Positions 48,451 to 58,320 are shown, counted from the first letter of the stretch. The stretch: DNA of 64,000 bases from Chryseobacterium takakiae (GCF_900129385.1 NZ_FQVO01000001.1:434001-498000), one strand, 5' to 3'. Numbers and translations are program-made. Notes: a model not told the origin generated them from the letters alone.

Positions 48451-48656
48451 TTGTTGTTGAACCCTTCTTTTATTTAATAGGATTACATCCTATTCTGATT
48501 TATTCCGTCCTTTCAGGACTTTATTTTTAATGTGTATGTTTTTCCTGGTTCTGTCGGAAAATCATACAATTATCTGTGGCTATTGTTGTTGAACCCTTCG
48601 GGTTCTATTGAATAGGATTTCATCCTATTCTTATTTAGGTCGTCCTTTCAGGACTT
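48451..48656. repeat. Tandem duplication of modular hairpins plus a GH95 gene tail
   Basis: Two copies of one unit, about 132-135 nt apart. Each has TTGTTGTTGAACCCTTC, then AATAGGAT..ATCCTATT (48477-48495 and 48611-48629), then GTCCT-TTC-AGGAC (48507-48519 and 48642-48654), then the 3' end of a GH95-like reading frame. In the first copy GAACCC lacks its partner arm; in the second GAACCC-TTC-GGGTTC (48591-48605) is intact. Confidence 0.85.
48513..48570 (-). pseudogene. GH95 C-terminal remnant (18 codons)
   Basis: Minus-strand translation gives LYDFPTEPGKTYTLKIKS followed by TGA, against IYDFQTEPGKTYILKIKS and TGA at the end of the intact GH95 gene: 15 of 18 residues match, with the same stop context inside the GTCCTTTCAGGAC hairpin. 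No start or upstream coding sequence remains; homology ends near 48570. It is a leftover of a duplicated GH95 tail. Confidence 0.8.
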
Positions 48657-51110
48657 TATTTTTAGGATGTATGTTTTTCCCGGCTCTGTCTGGAAATCAT
48701 ATATCAACGATGTTTTAATTTCAAAAGGATTTAATTTTGCATCTGCCGAAATTAATGGTTCCTTGATTTCAGGAATTTCAAAAAATGGATTCGGATTTTT
48801 TCCTTCCGCTTTTTTCAATTTTGTATTTCCAGAAAGCTGCATTTCATTAGGAACTCTTATTCTGCAGTTTCCTCCGAGGTGGGATTTTATCACTACTTCT
48901 TTTGCCTTGTTATTTTCCCATCTTATATTTACTTCAAAACCTCCGTATGTTTTTAATCCGGAAATTTTTCCGTTTTTCCATTCATGAGGAAGCGCAGGAA
49001 GAATGTCGATGAAACCATTCTGTGTCTGCAACAACATTTCTGTAATCCCTGAGGTACAGCCGAAATTTCCGTCAATCTGAAACGGCGGATGCGCATCAAA
49101 AAGATTGGGATAGGTTCCGCCTTTGCTTCCCCAGCCATCTTTTTCTACTAAGGTAAGCTGGTCTTTAATGAGTTTATTAGCGTGATTTCCATCCAGCAAT
49201 TTTGCCCAGAGATTTACTTTCCAGCCCATTGACCAGCCTGTGGAGACATCGCCACGATGTACCAAAACCGTTTTGGAAGCACCAGTCAATTCCGGCGTGG
49301 TAAACGGACTGATCTGGTTGGAGGGAAACAATCCGTATAAATGGGAAACGTGTCTGTGATGATCTTCAGGGTTATCCATATCTTCCATCCATTCCTGCAA
49401 TTGACCGTATTTTCCGATTTTCATGGGTGGTAATTTTGAAATAATGGTATTCCAGACCGGAATTTTTTCTGGATCAATATTAATAATTTCTGCTGCTTTT
49501 TTTGTTTTGGTAAATAAATCGAACATCAACTGATTATCCATCGTATTTCCGGCTGCCAAAGCACTTCCCTGATGTCCTTGCGGAATATTTTCCGGAGACA
49601 TGGACGGACTAACAACGAGCCATTTGTGGGTTGGTTCTTCAATTAAGAAATCTTCATAGAACTGTGTAGCTGATTTAAGTACAGGATAAATAGATTTTAA
49701 ATAATTTTTATCACCATTGTATAAATATTTTTCCCAAAGATGCTGGGAAAGCCATGCTCCGCCCATCGGCCACATTCCGGCATTGGCAAAATCGACTACT
49801 CCGGTTATCCTCCAGATATCAGTGTTGTGATGGGCTACCCAGCCACGGCTGTTATACATCACTTTAGCCGTTGCCTTTCCGGACTCACTCAGATCTTTGA
49901 TCATTTGAATCAAAGGTTGGTGCATTTCTTGGAGATTGGTTTTTTCGGCAGGCCAGTAATTCATCTCCGTATTGATATTGATGGTATATTTGCTGTCCCA
50001 CGCCGGTTTATTGGAACCATTCCAGATCCCCTGAAGATTCGCAGGCTGGCCACCCGGCTGCGATGAAGAAATGAGAAGGTAACGCCCGAACTGATAGTAC
50101 AGTGAAATCAATTCCGGGTCATCATTTATTGCAAAGTTTTTAACACGAATATCGGTGGGATTTTTTGCGGCTTCAGAAGTTCCTAAATCAATATCAACTC
50201 TTTTGAAGTAGTTCTGATAGGCTTTTAAATGATTTTTAAATAAGGTATTAAAATTTTTATATTCCGCTTCAGAAATGTATTTTCTGCTTTTTACAACTTC
50301 GTCTGTATTTAATGTTTTATAATCTGTAAAGTTGGTCGCGATTGATATCAGAATGGTGATTTCATCCGCGTTACTTACCGAAATGGATTTTCCTGAAGCT
50401 GAAGTTGTTCCATTTTTTGTAATAAATTTTGCAACAGCGTTATATTTTACCTTTCCTTCTAAACCTTCTATGGTTGATGATAAACCGTTCATCTGTACTG
50501 TAACGCCATCAGCCTGAACATTTTTCTTGAGTTCACTGTCGAAATTGGCTGTGAAATTCAATGCGTTTTTTTTGTCGGCACTGAGTCTAATTACCATCAC
50601 ATTATCCGGAATTGAGGCAAATACCTCTCTTTTAAAATGAGTTCCGTTTGAAGTGAAAGTTGTCGTTGTAAGTGCTTTCTCAATATCTAATTCTCTATAA
50701 TAGTCTTTAATATCACCAAGATTATGAAAATCAAGCGTGAACTCACCAATATTCTGAAATGCAGAACCATGAAGTGTTTTTGCCGTCAATCCTTTATCAG
50801 CAAGGATCTGTGCTCTTTTATAATTTCTATTGAAAAGATAATATCTAATGGAATCCAAGACTTTAGGCCCGTTTGGGTTATCATTTCGGGAAGGCCCTCC
50901 CGACCAGAAGGTAGCTTCGTTGAGCTGAAGTTTCTCCTTGTAAGGATCTCCAAAAACCATTGCTGCAATTCTTCCGTTGCCAATTGGTAAAGCTTCAATC
51001 CATTGCTGAGCCGGCTTATTATACCACAGCTTATATTTTCCTCCTTTTTGCGCAGAGGAAAATATACTGATCAGAAGACAGATTGCGATATTGCAAAGTT
51101 TAGATTTCAT
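48648..51110 (-). CDS. GH95 alpha-L-fucosidase/alpha-L-galactosidase
   Basis: An 820-residue secreted GH95 enzyme (signal peptide MKSKLCNIAICLLISIFSSA). It has an N-terminal beta-super-sandwich (WIEALPIGNGRIAAMVFG, LQLNEATFWSGGP), an (alpha/alpha)6 barrel (QPANLQGIWNGSNKPAWDSKYTININTEMNYWPAEKTNL, split here by position 385-425), and a C-terminal beta domain. The family contains alpha-L-fucosidases and also alpha-L-galactosidases, including one from a Bacteroides ovatus locus for highly branched xylan; the latter fits this island better. Its stop codon is inside a hairpin repeat, and a copy of its last 18 codons lies 135 nt downstream. Confidence 0.92.
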   Translation of the reverse strand: MKSKLCNIAICLLISIFSSAQKGGKYKLWYNKPAQQWIEALPIGNGRIAAMVFGDPYKEKLQLNEATFWSGGPSRNDNPNGPKVLDSIRYYLFNRNYKRAQILADKGLTAKTLHGSAFQNIGEFTLDFHNLGDIKDYYRELDIEKALTTTTFTSNGTHFKREVFASIPDNVMVIRLSADKKNALNFTANFDSELKKNVQADGVTVQMNGLSSTIEGLEGKVKYNAVAKFITKNGTTSASGKSISVSNADEITILISIATNFTDYKTLNTDEVVKSRKYISEAEYKNFNTLFKNHLKAYQNYFKRVDIDLGTSEAAKNPTDIRVKNFAINDDPELISLYYQFGRYLLISSSQPGGQPANLQGIWNGSNKPAWDSKYTININTEMNYWPAEKTNLQEMHQPLIQMIKDLSESGKATAKVMYNSRGWVAHHNTDIWRITGVVDFANAGMWPMGGAWLSQHLWEKYLYNGDKNYLKSIYPVLKSATQFYEDFLIEEPTHKWLVVSPSMSPENIPQGHQGSALAAGNTMDNQLMFDLFTKTKKAAEIINIDPEKIPVWNTIISKLPPMKIGKYGQLQEWMEDMDNPEDHHRHVSHLYGLFPSNQISPFTTPELTGASKTVLVHRGDVSTGWSMGWKVNLWAKLLDGNHANKLIKDQLTLVEKDGWGSKGGTYPNLFDAHPPFQIDGNFGCTSGITEMLLQTQNGFIDILPALPHEWKNGKISGLKTYGGFEVNIRWENNKAKEVVIKSHLGGNCRIRVPNEMQLSGNTKLKKAEGKNPNPFFEIPEIKEPLISADAKLNPFEIKTSLIYDFQTEPGKTYILKIKS

Positions 51111-51258
51111 TTTTACTTTTATAATACTTCAAACTGCAATACTTTGATATTAAGCTGTTTCGTCTTTATTTATCACTTTTAATAATTTAATGATAAAGGA
51201 TATTATATTCTTCTCCATATAATCTTCTAATTTTGATATGAAGAAAATTAACTCAGGT

Positions 51259-52074
51259 TTAAACTCCGCTGAAAGCGCTGAAACCACCATCAACAGGCAA
51301 TAATGCGCCAGTAATAAAGCTTGCTGCATCTGAACAGAGAAATTGTACGGCTCCGTTTAGTTCTTCTACTTCACCGAAACGCTGCATGGGAGTTTTAGCA
51401 ATTACTTTTTTGCTTCTGTCTGTAAGAGAGCCGTCCGGATTTAAAAGAATCGCACGGTTCTGGTCACCAATGAAAAACCCGGGAGCAACTGCATTTACAC
51501 GGATTTTATCTCCGAATTTCAATGCTACATCTGAAGCCAGCCATTGAGTAAAGTTGGTAATTGCGGATTTGGCTGCAGAATATCCCGCCACTCTTGTGAT
51601 CGCAGAATACGCTGCCATTGATGAGATGTTGACAATACTTCCGCTTCTTTGCTCCGCCATTGCTTTTCCGAAAACGTAACTTGGGTAAACAGTACCATTG
51701 ATATTAAGATCAGTAACCTCATCCCAGCTTTGCATATTCATATCAAAAAATGACTGTTCCGGAGATAATGTTGCGGAAGGAATATTTCCACCGGCGATGT
51801 TCAGGAGAATATCAATTCTGCCGTATTTTTCTTTAATTTTTTCTGAGGCAGCTTCAAGACTTTCAATGTTCAGCACATTCGCTTCTACGGCAAATGCTTC
51901 ACCTCCGGATAGCTTCAGTTCTTTTACAAGGGCATCCAGTTTTTCCTGATTTCTTCCCAATGCGACTACTTTCGCGCCTGCTTCTATGAAACTTTTGGCA
52001 AGGCTTCCTCCTAAAACGCCCGAAGCACCTGTAATGATGGCAACTTTATCTTTTATACTGAATAATTCGCTCAT
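51259..52074 (-). CDS. SDR-family D-mannonate oxidoreductase (fructuronate reductase)
   Basis: A 271-residue short-chain dehydrogenase with the Rossmann start GASGVLGGSLAKS, NIAGG, the catalytic Ser in NISSMAAYS, YSAAK (Tyr and Lys) and a C-terminal FITGALLPVDGGFSAFSGV. No signal peptide; cytoplasmic. Position directly after uxuA (86 nt) strongly suggests the NAD(P)-dependent interconversion of fructuronate and mannonate; SDR-type enzymes for this step are known, for example B. subtilis UxuB. The uronate isomerase and KDG kinase of the same route are not in this window. Confidence 0.88.
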   Translation of the reverse strand: MSELFSIKDKVAIITGASGVLGGSLAKSFIEAGAKVVALGRNQEKLDALVKELKLSGGEAFAVEANVLNIESLEAASEKIKEKYGRIDILLNIAGGNIPSATLSPEQSFFDMNMQSWDEVTDLNINGTVYPSYVFGKAMAEQRSGSIVNISSMAAYSAITRVAGYSAAKSAITNFTQWLASDVALKFGDKIRVNAVAPGFFIGDQNRAILLNPDGSLTDRSKKVIAKTPMQRFGEVEELNGAVQFLCSDAASFITGALLPVDGGFSAFSGV

Positions 52075-52114
52075 TTTTATGATTGATAAGTGATAATTGA
52101 TGAATGATTTTTAT

Positions 52115-52160
52115 TTCCACAGGTTTCATCTGCGGCTGTTATTATTGGATCGTACGGATC
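52115..52160. repeat. Degenerate modular hairpin repeat after uxuA
   Basis: TTTCCACAGGTTTCATCTGCGGCTGTTATTATTG resembles the CATAGG..CCTATGGCTATTGTTGTTG module at 18464 and 48577, followed by GGATC-GTACG-GATCC-like sequence ending at the uxuA stop. A decayed copy. Confidence 0.55.
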
Positions 52161-53339
52161 CTATTTTGTCTTCGACATTTCATTTTGTACCGCTGCCATT
52201 ACGCCTTCAATTTGTCCTAAAGCCAGCATTCTTCCTAAGAAAGAGTAACCGGGATTATACCCTTTTTCAACATCTTCAGTTAAAAGTCTTCCGTGGTCGA
52301 TTCTCATTGGCAATTCAGGATTTTCCTGCTCAAATATGCGGATTACGTCAATTAATTTACCTCTTCCCCCAAGATGATGTGCTTCGATAAAATCTCCATT
52401 TTCGAAAACATTTGTACTTCTCAGGTGAACAAATTTTGTACGGCTGGCAAACTTTTTGGCCAGTTTCGGGACATCGTTATTCGGATTGGCACTTAAAGAG
52501 CCTGCACAGAAAGTAAGTCCGTTGTGAGGATTGTCTACAGCACTCAGAAACCACTCTATATCTTCTTCATTGGTAACGATTCTTGGTAAGCCCAGGAGTG
52601 CAAACGGCGGGTCATCTGGGTGTACACACATGCTTATATTCCATTCTTCGCAAACCGGCATTATTTTTTCAAGGAAGTATTTTAGATTCAGGCGAAGCTG
52701 GTTTTTATCAATTCCGTCATACAAAGCCAGTAAATTATTGAATTTCTCAACAGGATTCAAATCTCCTTCTTTAATGTTGCCGTTAACAAATCCCTGAGTT
52801 TTTACAATAACCGAATCAATAAGAATGTTTTTGTCTTCTTCAGTAAGTATACTTTTCAGCTCTTCTACTTTCTGAAGAATTTCCGGTGTATAATCATTTT
52901 CTGCATCTTTTCTTTTCAGAATATGAATTTCAAAATACGCAAATTTAGCTTTATCAAAATATAATGATGAGGAGCCATCTTCCCATTCGTGGAAGAGATC
53001 TGTTCTTGCCCAGTCGAGCACCGGCATAAAATTATAGCAGACTGTATTTATTCCTGCTTTACCAAGATTTTCGAGACTTTTGATATAATTTTCTATTAAA
53101 AAATCCCGGTCTTCACCTCCGTATTTTATCGCTTCACTTACCGGAAGGCTTTCTACAACAGACCAGCGAAGACCGTGACTTTCTATATAATTTTTGTAAT
53201 CATTAACAGCTTCTAAATTCCAGATTTCTCCGTTTGGGATATCATGAAGTGCCGAAACAATTCCTTCTACCCCGATTTGCCTCAGTGTACTAAGTTTTAT
53301 TTGATCATTCTTCCCAAACCAACGCCATGTTTTTTCCAT
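52161..53339 (-). CDS. uxuA: Mannonate dehydratase
   Basis: A 392-residue cytoplasmic enzyme that dehydrates D-mannonate to 2-keto-3-deoxygluconate, a step of glucuronate breakdown. The start MEKTWRWFGKNDQIKLSTLRQ and the motifs NISMCVHPDDPPF, GLTFCAGSLSANPNND, FVHLRSTNVF and MRIDHGRL (metal-binding His, Cys and Asp residues) are diagnostic. The length is normal. It serves the glucuronic acid released by GH67 and GH115. A terminator (53366-53399) separates it from susD, so uxuA and the SDR gene may be expressed at a lower level than susCD. Confidence 0.97.
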   Translation of the reverse strand: MEKTWRWFGKNDQIKLSTLRQIGVEGIVSALHDIPNGEIWNLEAVNDYKNYIESHGLRWSVVESLPVSEAIKYGGEDRDFLIENYIKSLENLGKAGINTVCYNFMPVLDWARTDLFHEWEDGSSSLYFDKAKFAYFEIHILKRKDAENDYTPEILQKVEELKSILTEEDKNILIDSVIVKTQGFVNGNIKEGDLNPVEKFNNLLALYDGIDKNQLRLNLKYFLEKIMPVCEEWNISMCVHPDDPPFALLGLPRIVTNEEDIEWFLSAVDNPHNGLTFCAGSLSANPNNDVPKLAKKFASRTKFVHLRSTNVFENGDFIEAHHLGGRGKLIDVIRIFEQENPELPMRIDHGRLLTEDVEKGYNPGYSFLGRMLALGQIEGVMAAVQNEMSKTK

Positions 53340-53365
53340 AATATTATATTTTAATTTTATTAAAA

Positions 53366-53399
53366 CAAAGCAGGTGCTTTTTGGTAAACACCTACTTTG
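53366..53399 (-). terminator. Terminator/attenuator after susD
   Basis: On the minus strand CAAAGTAGGTG pairs with CACCTGCTTTG (11 bp with one U-G wobble, 12-nt loop), followed by TTTT. The wobble is a true mismatch on the plus strand. Located 31 nt after the susD stop. Confidence 0.8.
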
Positions 53400-53429
53400 C
53401 TGTTAATATGAATGTAAGAATAAAATCAA

Positions 53430-55385
53430 TTAATAACCAGGGTTCTGGTATTTTGCTTTTACATCTGCAGAAACCTCCATTGCATCAAGCTGTCCTTGCG
53501 GGATCGGTCTAAGATAATGGAAAGGTTTTATTGTTCTCGTTACCGTCTGCGGTGTATGATCTCCATAAGAAGCTCCTCCGATCTGGTAAGTAGCTGCATA
53601 CTGTTCCCACTTCTGGGTACGTACCAAATCATACCATCTGTAGAATTCCCCATAATATTCTCTGGATCTTTCTGCAAGAATATAATCAATCGTGATTGTT
53701 GCAGGAGTTGCTGCAATCATCGCTGCACTGTTATCGGCTACATAGGAAACATTCTGCGCGTTATTGAATTTCCATTTTCCTGCTCTAGCACGGATCACGT
53801 TGATAAGATCCCTTGCGCTCATAGCTCCTGAAGCTCCTTTTACCGCTGCTTCTGCTGCAATGAAGTAAAATTCTGAGAATTTTGCAACGTTGAACGGACG
53901 GGTAAGACCTGCATTCGGGTAGCCTAAACCATTCGGATCATCGGTACGGTATGTTCCTATTTTCCAAAGACCAGGATATACAATTCTGCTGATTCCGTTT
54001 GGTGCAATTACCCAGTCTGCTCTTCCAGGCAATGTTCCTGCTCCCACACCGCTTTGTCCTGCTCCTGAAGGATAGGTAGGAGTTTGGGAATCGTCGTTCA
54101 GGAAGCTGAGAATAGCTCCTCCCGGCTGTACAGGCAAGCCGTTCGCGTTGTATAAAACCGGTACCGTTGTAAGTCCTGTTCCGTTTTTGTTCCAGTTTCC
54201 TCTGTATGTGGTTACAAAAGTACCGTCATAACGTGAATCTAATGTTTTATCCGCAAAAGTATTTTTAATAACACCTAATGTTGGACACATACGAACCCAA
54301 GGTCTTCCTAACGACTGAGCTGCTTCACGCTGAATGGAACTAACTGCGTCATTCGGGCCCCAAGCTGCTGTCCTGCTGCTTTTAATGGCAGTATAGTTCC
54401 AGGTCTGCATCCATGCTGCAAAGTTATCCGGAGCCCATCCTGATCCGAAACCTACAGGATCACTTTCATTATAATAAGTACTTGATGAAGTATGATCTGC
54501 AAACAGCATACACTCGTTATTTCTGTCGTTGGAACCTACATTTACATCATAAAAAGTAGCCTGTAAGCTGTAAGGTGCCGGATTGGTAATCCCTGCCATT
54601 GCGACATCATAAGCCTGCTGGAAATACCACTGTGCATTGTGACCATCCGGATCGGTTCTGGACGTTTCCGGATAGGTAGGAATATTGTTAGGGTTCTGCA
54701 ACCACCAACCGTAGGTAAGATATGCTTTTGCTAAAAACAATCTGGCTGCATTTTTTGTAACTCCTCCTGTAACACGCGGGGAAACGGGTAAATTGTCTAC
54801 CGCTTTTTTAAGATCCGGAAAAATTACTTTTGAATATACTTCAGGTACCGTATTTCTTACTGAAGTAGCTACGGGTGCTGTATTAAATTTAAGCTCTCCC
54901 GAACCGAGATCCAAAGGAACTCCTCCATACGTCTGAACGAGCATAAAATAATCAAACGCTCTGAAAAATCTGGCTTCGGAAATCATAGATTCAGCAACCC
55001 CTGCTGCAGGTCCTTTTTCGATAATTCCGTTAGCCGTATTGATATATGGAAATACAGATCCCCAAACCATGCTTGTAGGGAAAGTATTAGGATTAATATT
55101 TCCCTGCCCCGACATATCCAGCTCTCTGAAGTTACCGTCTGCACTTTGTGCCCAGGTAGATTCGTCGGTACCATTCTGGCAATTACTCATAAAGTAGCCA
55201 TTACCGTATAGAAGTCGTAATTGTCTGTATAAAGAAGTAAAACTCTGGTTGATACCGTCTGGCGTGCTTAAGTAATCAACAGTATAGACGGACCTTGGCT
55301 GCTCGTCAAGAATCTCGTTACATCCTGTAAATGTTAATGATAAGAAGATTGCTCCCAGTACCATTTTTTTGTTAAAATTTATCAT
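53430..55385 (-). CDS. SusD-like surface glycan-binding lipoprotein
   Basis: A 651-residue outer-membrane lipoprotein (MINFNKKMVLGAIFLSLTFTGC, lipobox Cys at 22) of the SusD/RagB family. It has the helical TPR-rich SusD fold: YFMLVQTYGGVPL, AARLFLAKAYLTYG, then FYFIAAEAAVKGA, RDLINVIRARAG, ILAERSREYYGEFYRWYDLVRT and a C-terminal LRPIPQGQLDAM. It binds xylan oligosaccharides and caps the SusC channel. It begins 12 nt after the susC stop, the classic tandem. At 651 residues it is longer than typical SusD (~550), with extra loops in residues 260-450. Confidence 0.96.
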   Translation of the reverse strand: MINFNKKMVLGAIFLSLTFTGCNEILDEQPRSVYTVDYLSTPDGINQSFTSLYRQLRLLYGNGYFMSNCQNGTDESTWAQSADGNFRELDMSGQGNINPNTFPTSMVWGSVFPYINTANGIIEKGPAAGVAESMISEARFFRAFDYFMLVQTYGGVPLDLGSGELKFNTAPVATSVRNTVPEVYSKVIFPDLKKAVDNLPVSPRVTGGVTKNAARLFLAKAYLTYGWWLQNPNNIPTYPETSRTDPDGHNAQWYFQQAYDVAMAGITNPAPYSLQATFYDVNVGSNDRNNECMLFADHTSSSTYYNESDPVGFGSGWAPDNFAAWMQTWNYTAIKSSRTAAWGPNDAVSSIQREAAQSLGRPWVRMCPTLGVIKNTFADKTLDSRYDGTFVTTYRGNWNKNGTGLTTVPVLYNANGLPVQPGGAILSFLNDDSQTPTYPSGAGQSGVGAGTLPGRADWVIAPNGISRIVYPGLWKIGTYRTDDPNGLGYPNAGLTRPFNVAKFSEFYFIAAEAAVKGASGAMSARDLINVIRARAGKWKFNNAQNVSYVADNSAAMIAATPATITIDYILAERSREYYGEFYRWYDLVRTQKWEQYAATYQIGGASYGDHTPQTVTRTIKPFHYLRPIPQGQLDAMEVSADVKAKYQNPGY

Positions 55386-55397
55386 GACTGTACAGTT

Positions 55398-58289
55398 TTA
55401 AAAAGTTAAATTAAGACCCATTAAATAATTTCTTGTAGACGGATTATTGGTTCCGATAATGAGCTGACGGCTCTGATATCCGCTAACCGCCTGGTTTTCG
55501 TTTCCGAAAGAGTTCGGTTCCGGATCCATTCCTGAGAATTTGTGGTACGGTGAAAACAATACTACAGGATTGGTAACCGTTACATAAATTCTGAAGCTTG
55601 TAATTTTCAGATCTTTTAAGAAATCTGTATCGATATTGTATCCTAAAGTGATGGTACGAAGCTTAAGATAAGAAGCATCAAACATCGCTAATGTAGAAGA
55701 ATATTTCGGATTGTCACCACTTAAATGGCGTCCCGGACGCGGAAAGTATGCATCGGTATTATTTTCCGTCCAGTAATCTACATCAACGTTGTTTCCTCTA
55801 CCTGTTAATCTGTTCAGGTAACTTGCAGATCCGTATAGTGTACTGATTAAGATCCCTCCGTGTTGAAATGCTCCAACCGTGCTAAGCTCGAAATTTTTAT
55901 ATGCCATACGAATATTGAAACCACCCTGATATTTCGGAGCCGTATCAAAAATCTGCCTGTCATCCGGGCCAATTGCTCTTACCGGCGTTCCGTCTGCATT
56001 ATACCCTCCGGTATAAAGCACTTTAATAGATCCTACCACATCAGCTGGTGTTCCCGGCTCGAGAATGTTTTGATAAGGATCTCCCGCCTGCCAAAGGCCG
56101 ATATACTGATAATCATACAATGAATTAATATTATGCCCTACAAACCAAAGGTTGTTTACGTCTCTATCAATTCCTGAAGCAAGTGCTAAAATTTTGTTTC
56201 TGTTGGTGTAAAAATTAACTCCCGCATCTAAGGAGAAACCATCCGGATTGTCTAAAATTGTTCCGTTTAAGGAGAATTCCCATCCTTTGTTTTCTGTTTC
56301 CGCAACATTCTTTGTTACGAATGAAAGACCTGAGGAAGGCGGAAGCGATTTATTGGATAAGAGATCATAGGTATGCGTTCTGTAATATTCAATGCTACCG
56401 CTAATACGGTTATTGAATAATCCGAAATCTGCTCCGTAGTTTTGTGTTTTAGAATATTCCCATCCGAGATCAGCATTGGGAGCCTGATTTACATAAACCC
56501 CTGTACCGTTTGAACCTCCGAAATTATACGGTGTTACGGTAAGTGATCCTAATGTTGAGTAAGGAGCTACCGCCTGATTGGAAGTTTGTCCCCAACCGGC
56601 CCTTAGTTTTAAAAGATTCAGTGCCTTAATATTCTGCATGAAAGATTCATTCGTAATATTCCATCCTAAAGACAGTGCCGGATAAGTATGCCATTTATTT
56701 CCCTCGGCAAGCCTTGAAGATCCGTCCGCCCGAAGCGTTGCAGTCAACATATATTTATTGTCATAAGTATACATTACCCTTCCCATTGCTGAAAGAAGAC
56801 CTGTCTGCTCATACCTCTGATCCTCTGGTCTTACGGTGATATCTGCTTGTGGAGACTGTCCTAAATTATAATATTGAAAAAAGTCTGCAGGTACATTTCT
56901 CGCACTCATGTAGGAGCTTGTAAATCTGTTTCCTTCTGCAGAATATAATCCTACTGCATTTACTTTATGCTTGCCAAAAGTACGGTCATAGGTTAAAAGG
57001 TTTTCCACTACCCAGTGATAAGTCTGGTTATTTCCTCTTCCTGCAGATGAAGGCCCAAGCGGATTGGTATTGAATACTCCTACCCCGGTATAGTTTCCGC
57101 TATTGGCGGTACGGAAGTCTAATCCTACATTTAACCTGTATTTTAAACCATTTAAAGGTAGGCTTACCTCACCATAAAGGTTGTTGTATGAGGCAAAAGA
57201 TTTGGTTTCATCTACATATTTATCATTTAATGATTCTAATGTTTTACGGGTATAGATCCAAGTCTGGTCGATTCCTCCTGCGGTACTCATTACTCTTTTA
57301 AAGCTTCCGTCGGCATTATAAGGGTTAGCTAGGGGTGAATATCCTAAAATCGCTCCCGGATTTACTCCGTTTCCTTCTGAAACCGAATAATTGGTATTGG
57401 TAGTGAACCCGAATTTAAATTTTCCTACCTGCTGATCGATTGCCGTACGTAAAGAGAATCTTTCGTAACTCTGGAGCGGTATTAATGCATCTTGCTTAAA
57501 ATAAGACAATCCGACGTTGTAATTTCCGCCTTCCGTACCTCCGGAAACACCAACATCGTGGCTGGTCATCATTGCCGGTTTGTAGTAAAGGCTCTGCCAG
57601 TCGGTATTGGTATTATTATTTTCGTCTGCACCGTTGGTATATAAAGGTGTTGTGTTTCCTGCAGGTGTAGCATAGGCACGTAGCTGGGCAAATTTAGGCC
57701 CGTCCATCATCGGGTATTTTGAAAACAGAGTCTGAACTCCGGTAAAAGAGTTGTACGTGAATCTCGGTTTTTGTCCTTTCGATCCTCTGTTTGTCGTTAC
57801 CAAAATAACACCGTTTGCACCTCTCGAACCATAAATTGCCGTTGCAGAAGCATCTTTGAGGATGTCTATACTTTTGATATCACTAGAGCTAATATCGCTT
57901 AAAGATCCTACAAACGGAATTCCATCGAGAACGATAAGCGGATTGTTGTCCCCTGTTAATGATCTTGTACCTCTGATCCGGATCTGCATGGCTGCTCCCG
58001 GTTTTGTAGAAGTCTGGGAAATATCAACTCCCGCAGTTCTTCCCTGTAAAGCCTGTGTAATGTTTGCTGAAGGCACTTCACGAAGAACATCTCCTTTTAC
58101 GGTAGCCACAGATCCTGTAACTGCTTCTTTTCTTTGTGTACCATATCCAATAACAACAACTTCATCTATCTTTCGCTCTTTTGTTACCGAATCTTTTTTA
58201 ACCTGGGCATACGCGAGGCCGGAAGGTAATAAGGCCATGGCAAAAAACAGGGCCGCCTTATTGGTTTTAGCTAAATAAAATCGGTTCAT
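55398..58289 (-). CDS. SusC-like TonB-dependent outer-membrane transporter
   Basis: A 963-residue outer-membrane beta-barrel importing xylan oligosaccharides with its SusD partner. After the signal peptide (NKAALFFAMALLPSGLAYA) the TonB-box-like segment and plug follow at once (ERKIDEVVVIGYGTQRKEAV, ITQALQGRTAGVDI, RGTRSLTGDNNPLIVLDG, ATAIYGSRGANGVILVTT). The usual N-terminal carboxypeptidase-regulatory-like domain of SusC proteins is absent. The barrel ends with the C-terminal strand NYLMGLNLTF. It is the only SusC in the window, so it must serve all enzymes here unless others exist elsewhere. Confidence 0.97.
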   Translation of the reverse strand: MNRFYLAKTNKAALFFAMALLPSGLAYAQVKKDSVTKERKIDEVVVIGYGTQRKEAVTGSVATVKGDVLREVPSANITQALQGRTAGVDISQTSTKPGAAMQIRIRGTRSLTGDNNPLIVLDGIPFVGSLSDISSSDIKSIDILKDASATAIYGSRGANGVILVTTNRGSKGQKPRFTYNSFTGVQTLFSKYPMMDGPKFAQLRAYATPAGNTTPLYTNGADENNNTNTDWQSLYYKPAMMTSHDVGVSGGTEGGNYNVGLSYFKQDALIPLQSYERFSLRTAIDQQVGKFKFGFTTNTNYSVSEGNGVNPGAILGYSPLANPYNADGSFKRVMSTAGGIDQTWIYTRKTLESLNDKYVDETKSFASYNNLYGEVSLPLNGLKYRLNVGLDFRTANSGNYTGVGVFNTNPLGPSSAGRGNNQTYHWVVENLLTYDRTFGKHKVNAVGLYSAEGNRFTSSYMSARNVPADFFQYYNLGQSPQADITVRPEDQRYEQTGLLSAMGRVMYTYDNKYMLTATLRADGSSRLAEGNKWHTYPALSLGWNITNESFMQNIKALNLLKLRAGWGQTSNQAVAPYSTLGSLTVTPYNFGGSNGTGVYVNQAPNADLGWEYSKTQNYGADFGLFNNRISGSIEYYRTHTYDLLSNKSLPPSSGLSFVTKNVAETENKGWEFSLNGTILDNPDGFSLDAGVNFYTNRNKILALASGIDRDVNNLWFVGHNINSLYDYQYIGLWQAGDPYQNILEPGTPADVVGSIKVLYTGGYNADGTPVRAIGPDDRQIFDTAPKYQGGFNIRMAYKNFELSTVGAFQHGGILISTLYGSASYLNRLTGRGNNVDVDYWTENNTDAYFPRPGRHLSGDNPKYSSTLAMFDASYLKLRTITLGYNIDTDFLKDLKITSFRIYVTVTNPVVLFSPYHKFSGMDPEPNSFGNENQAVSGYQSRQLIIGTNNPSTRNYLMGLNLTF

Positions 58290-58320
58290 AATTATTATTT
58301 TTAAATATTAGGGTTGAATA

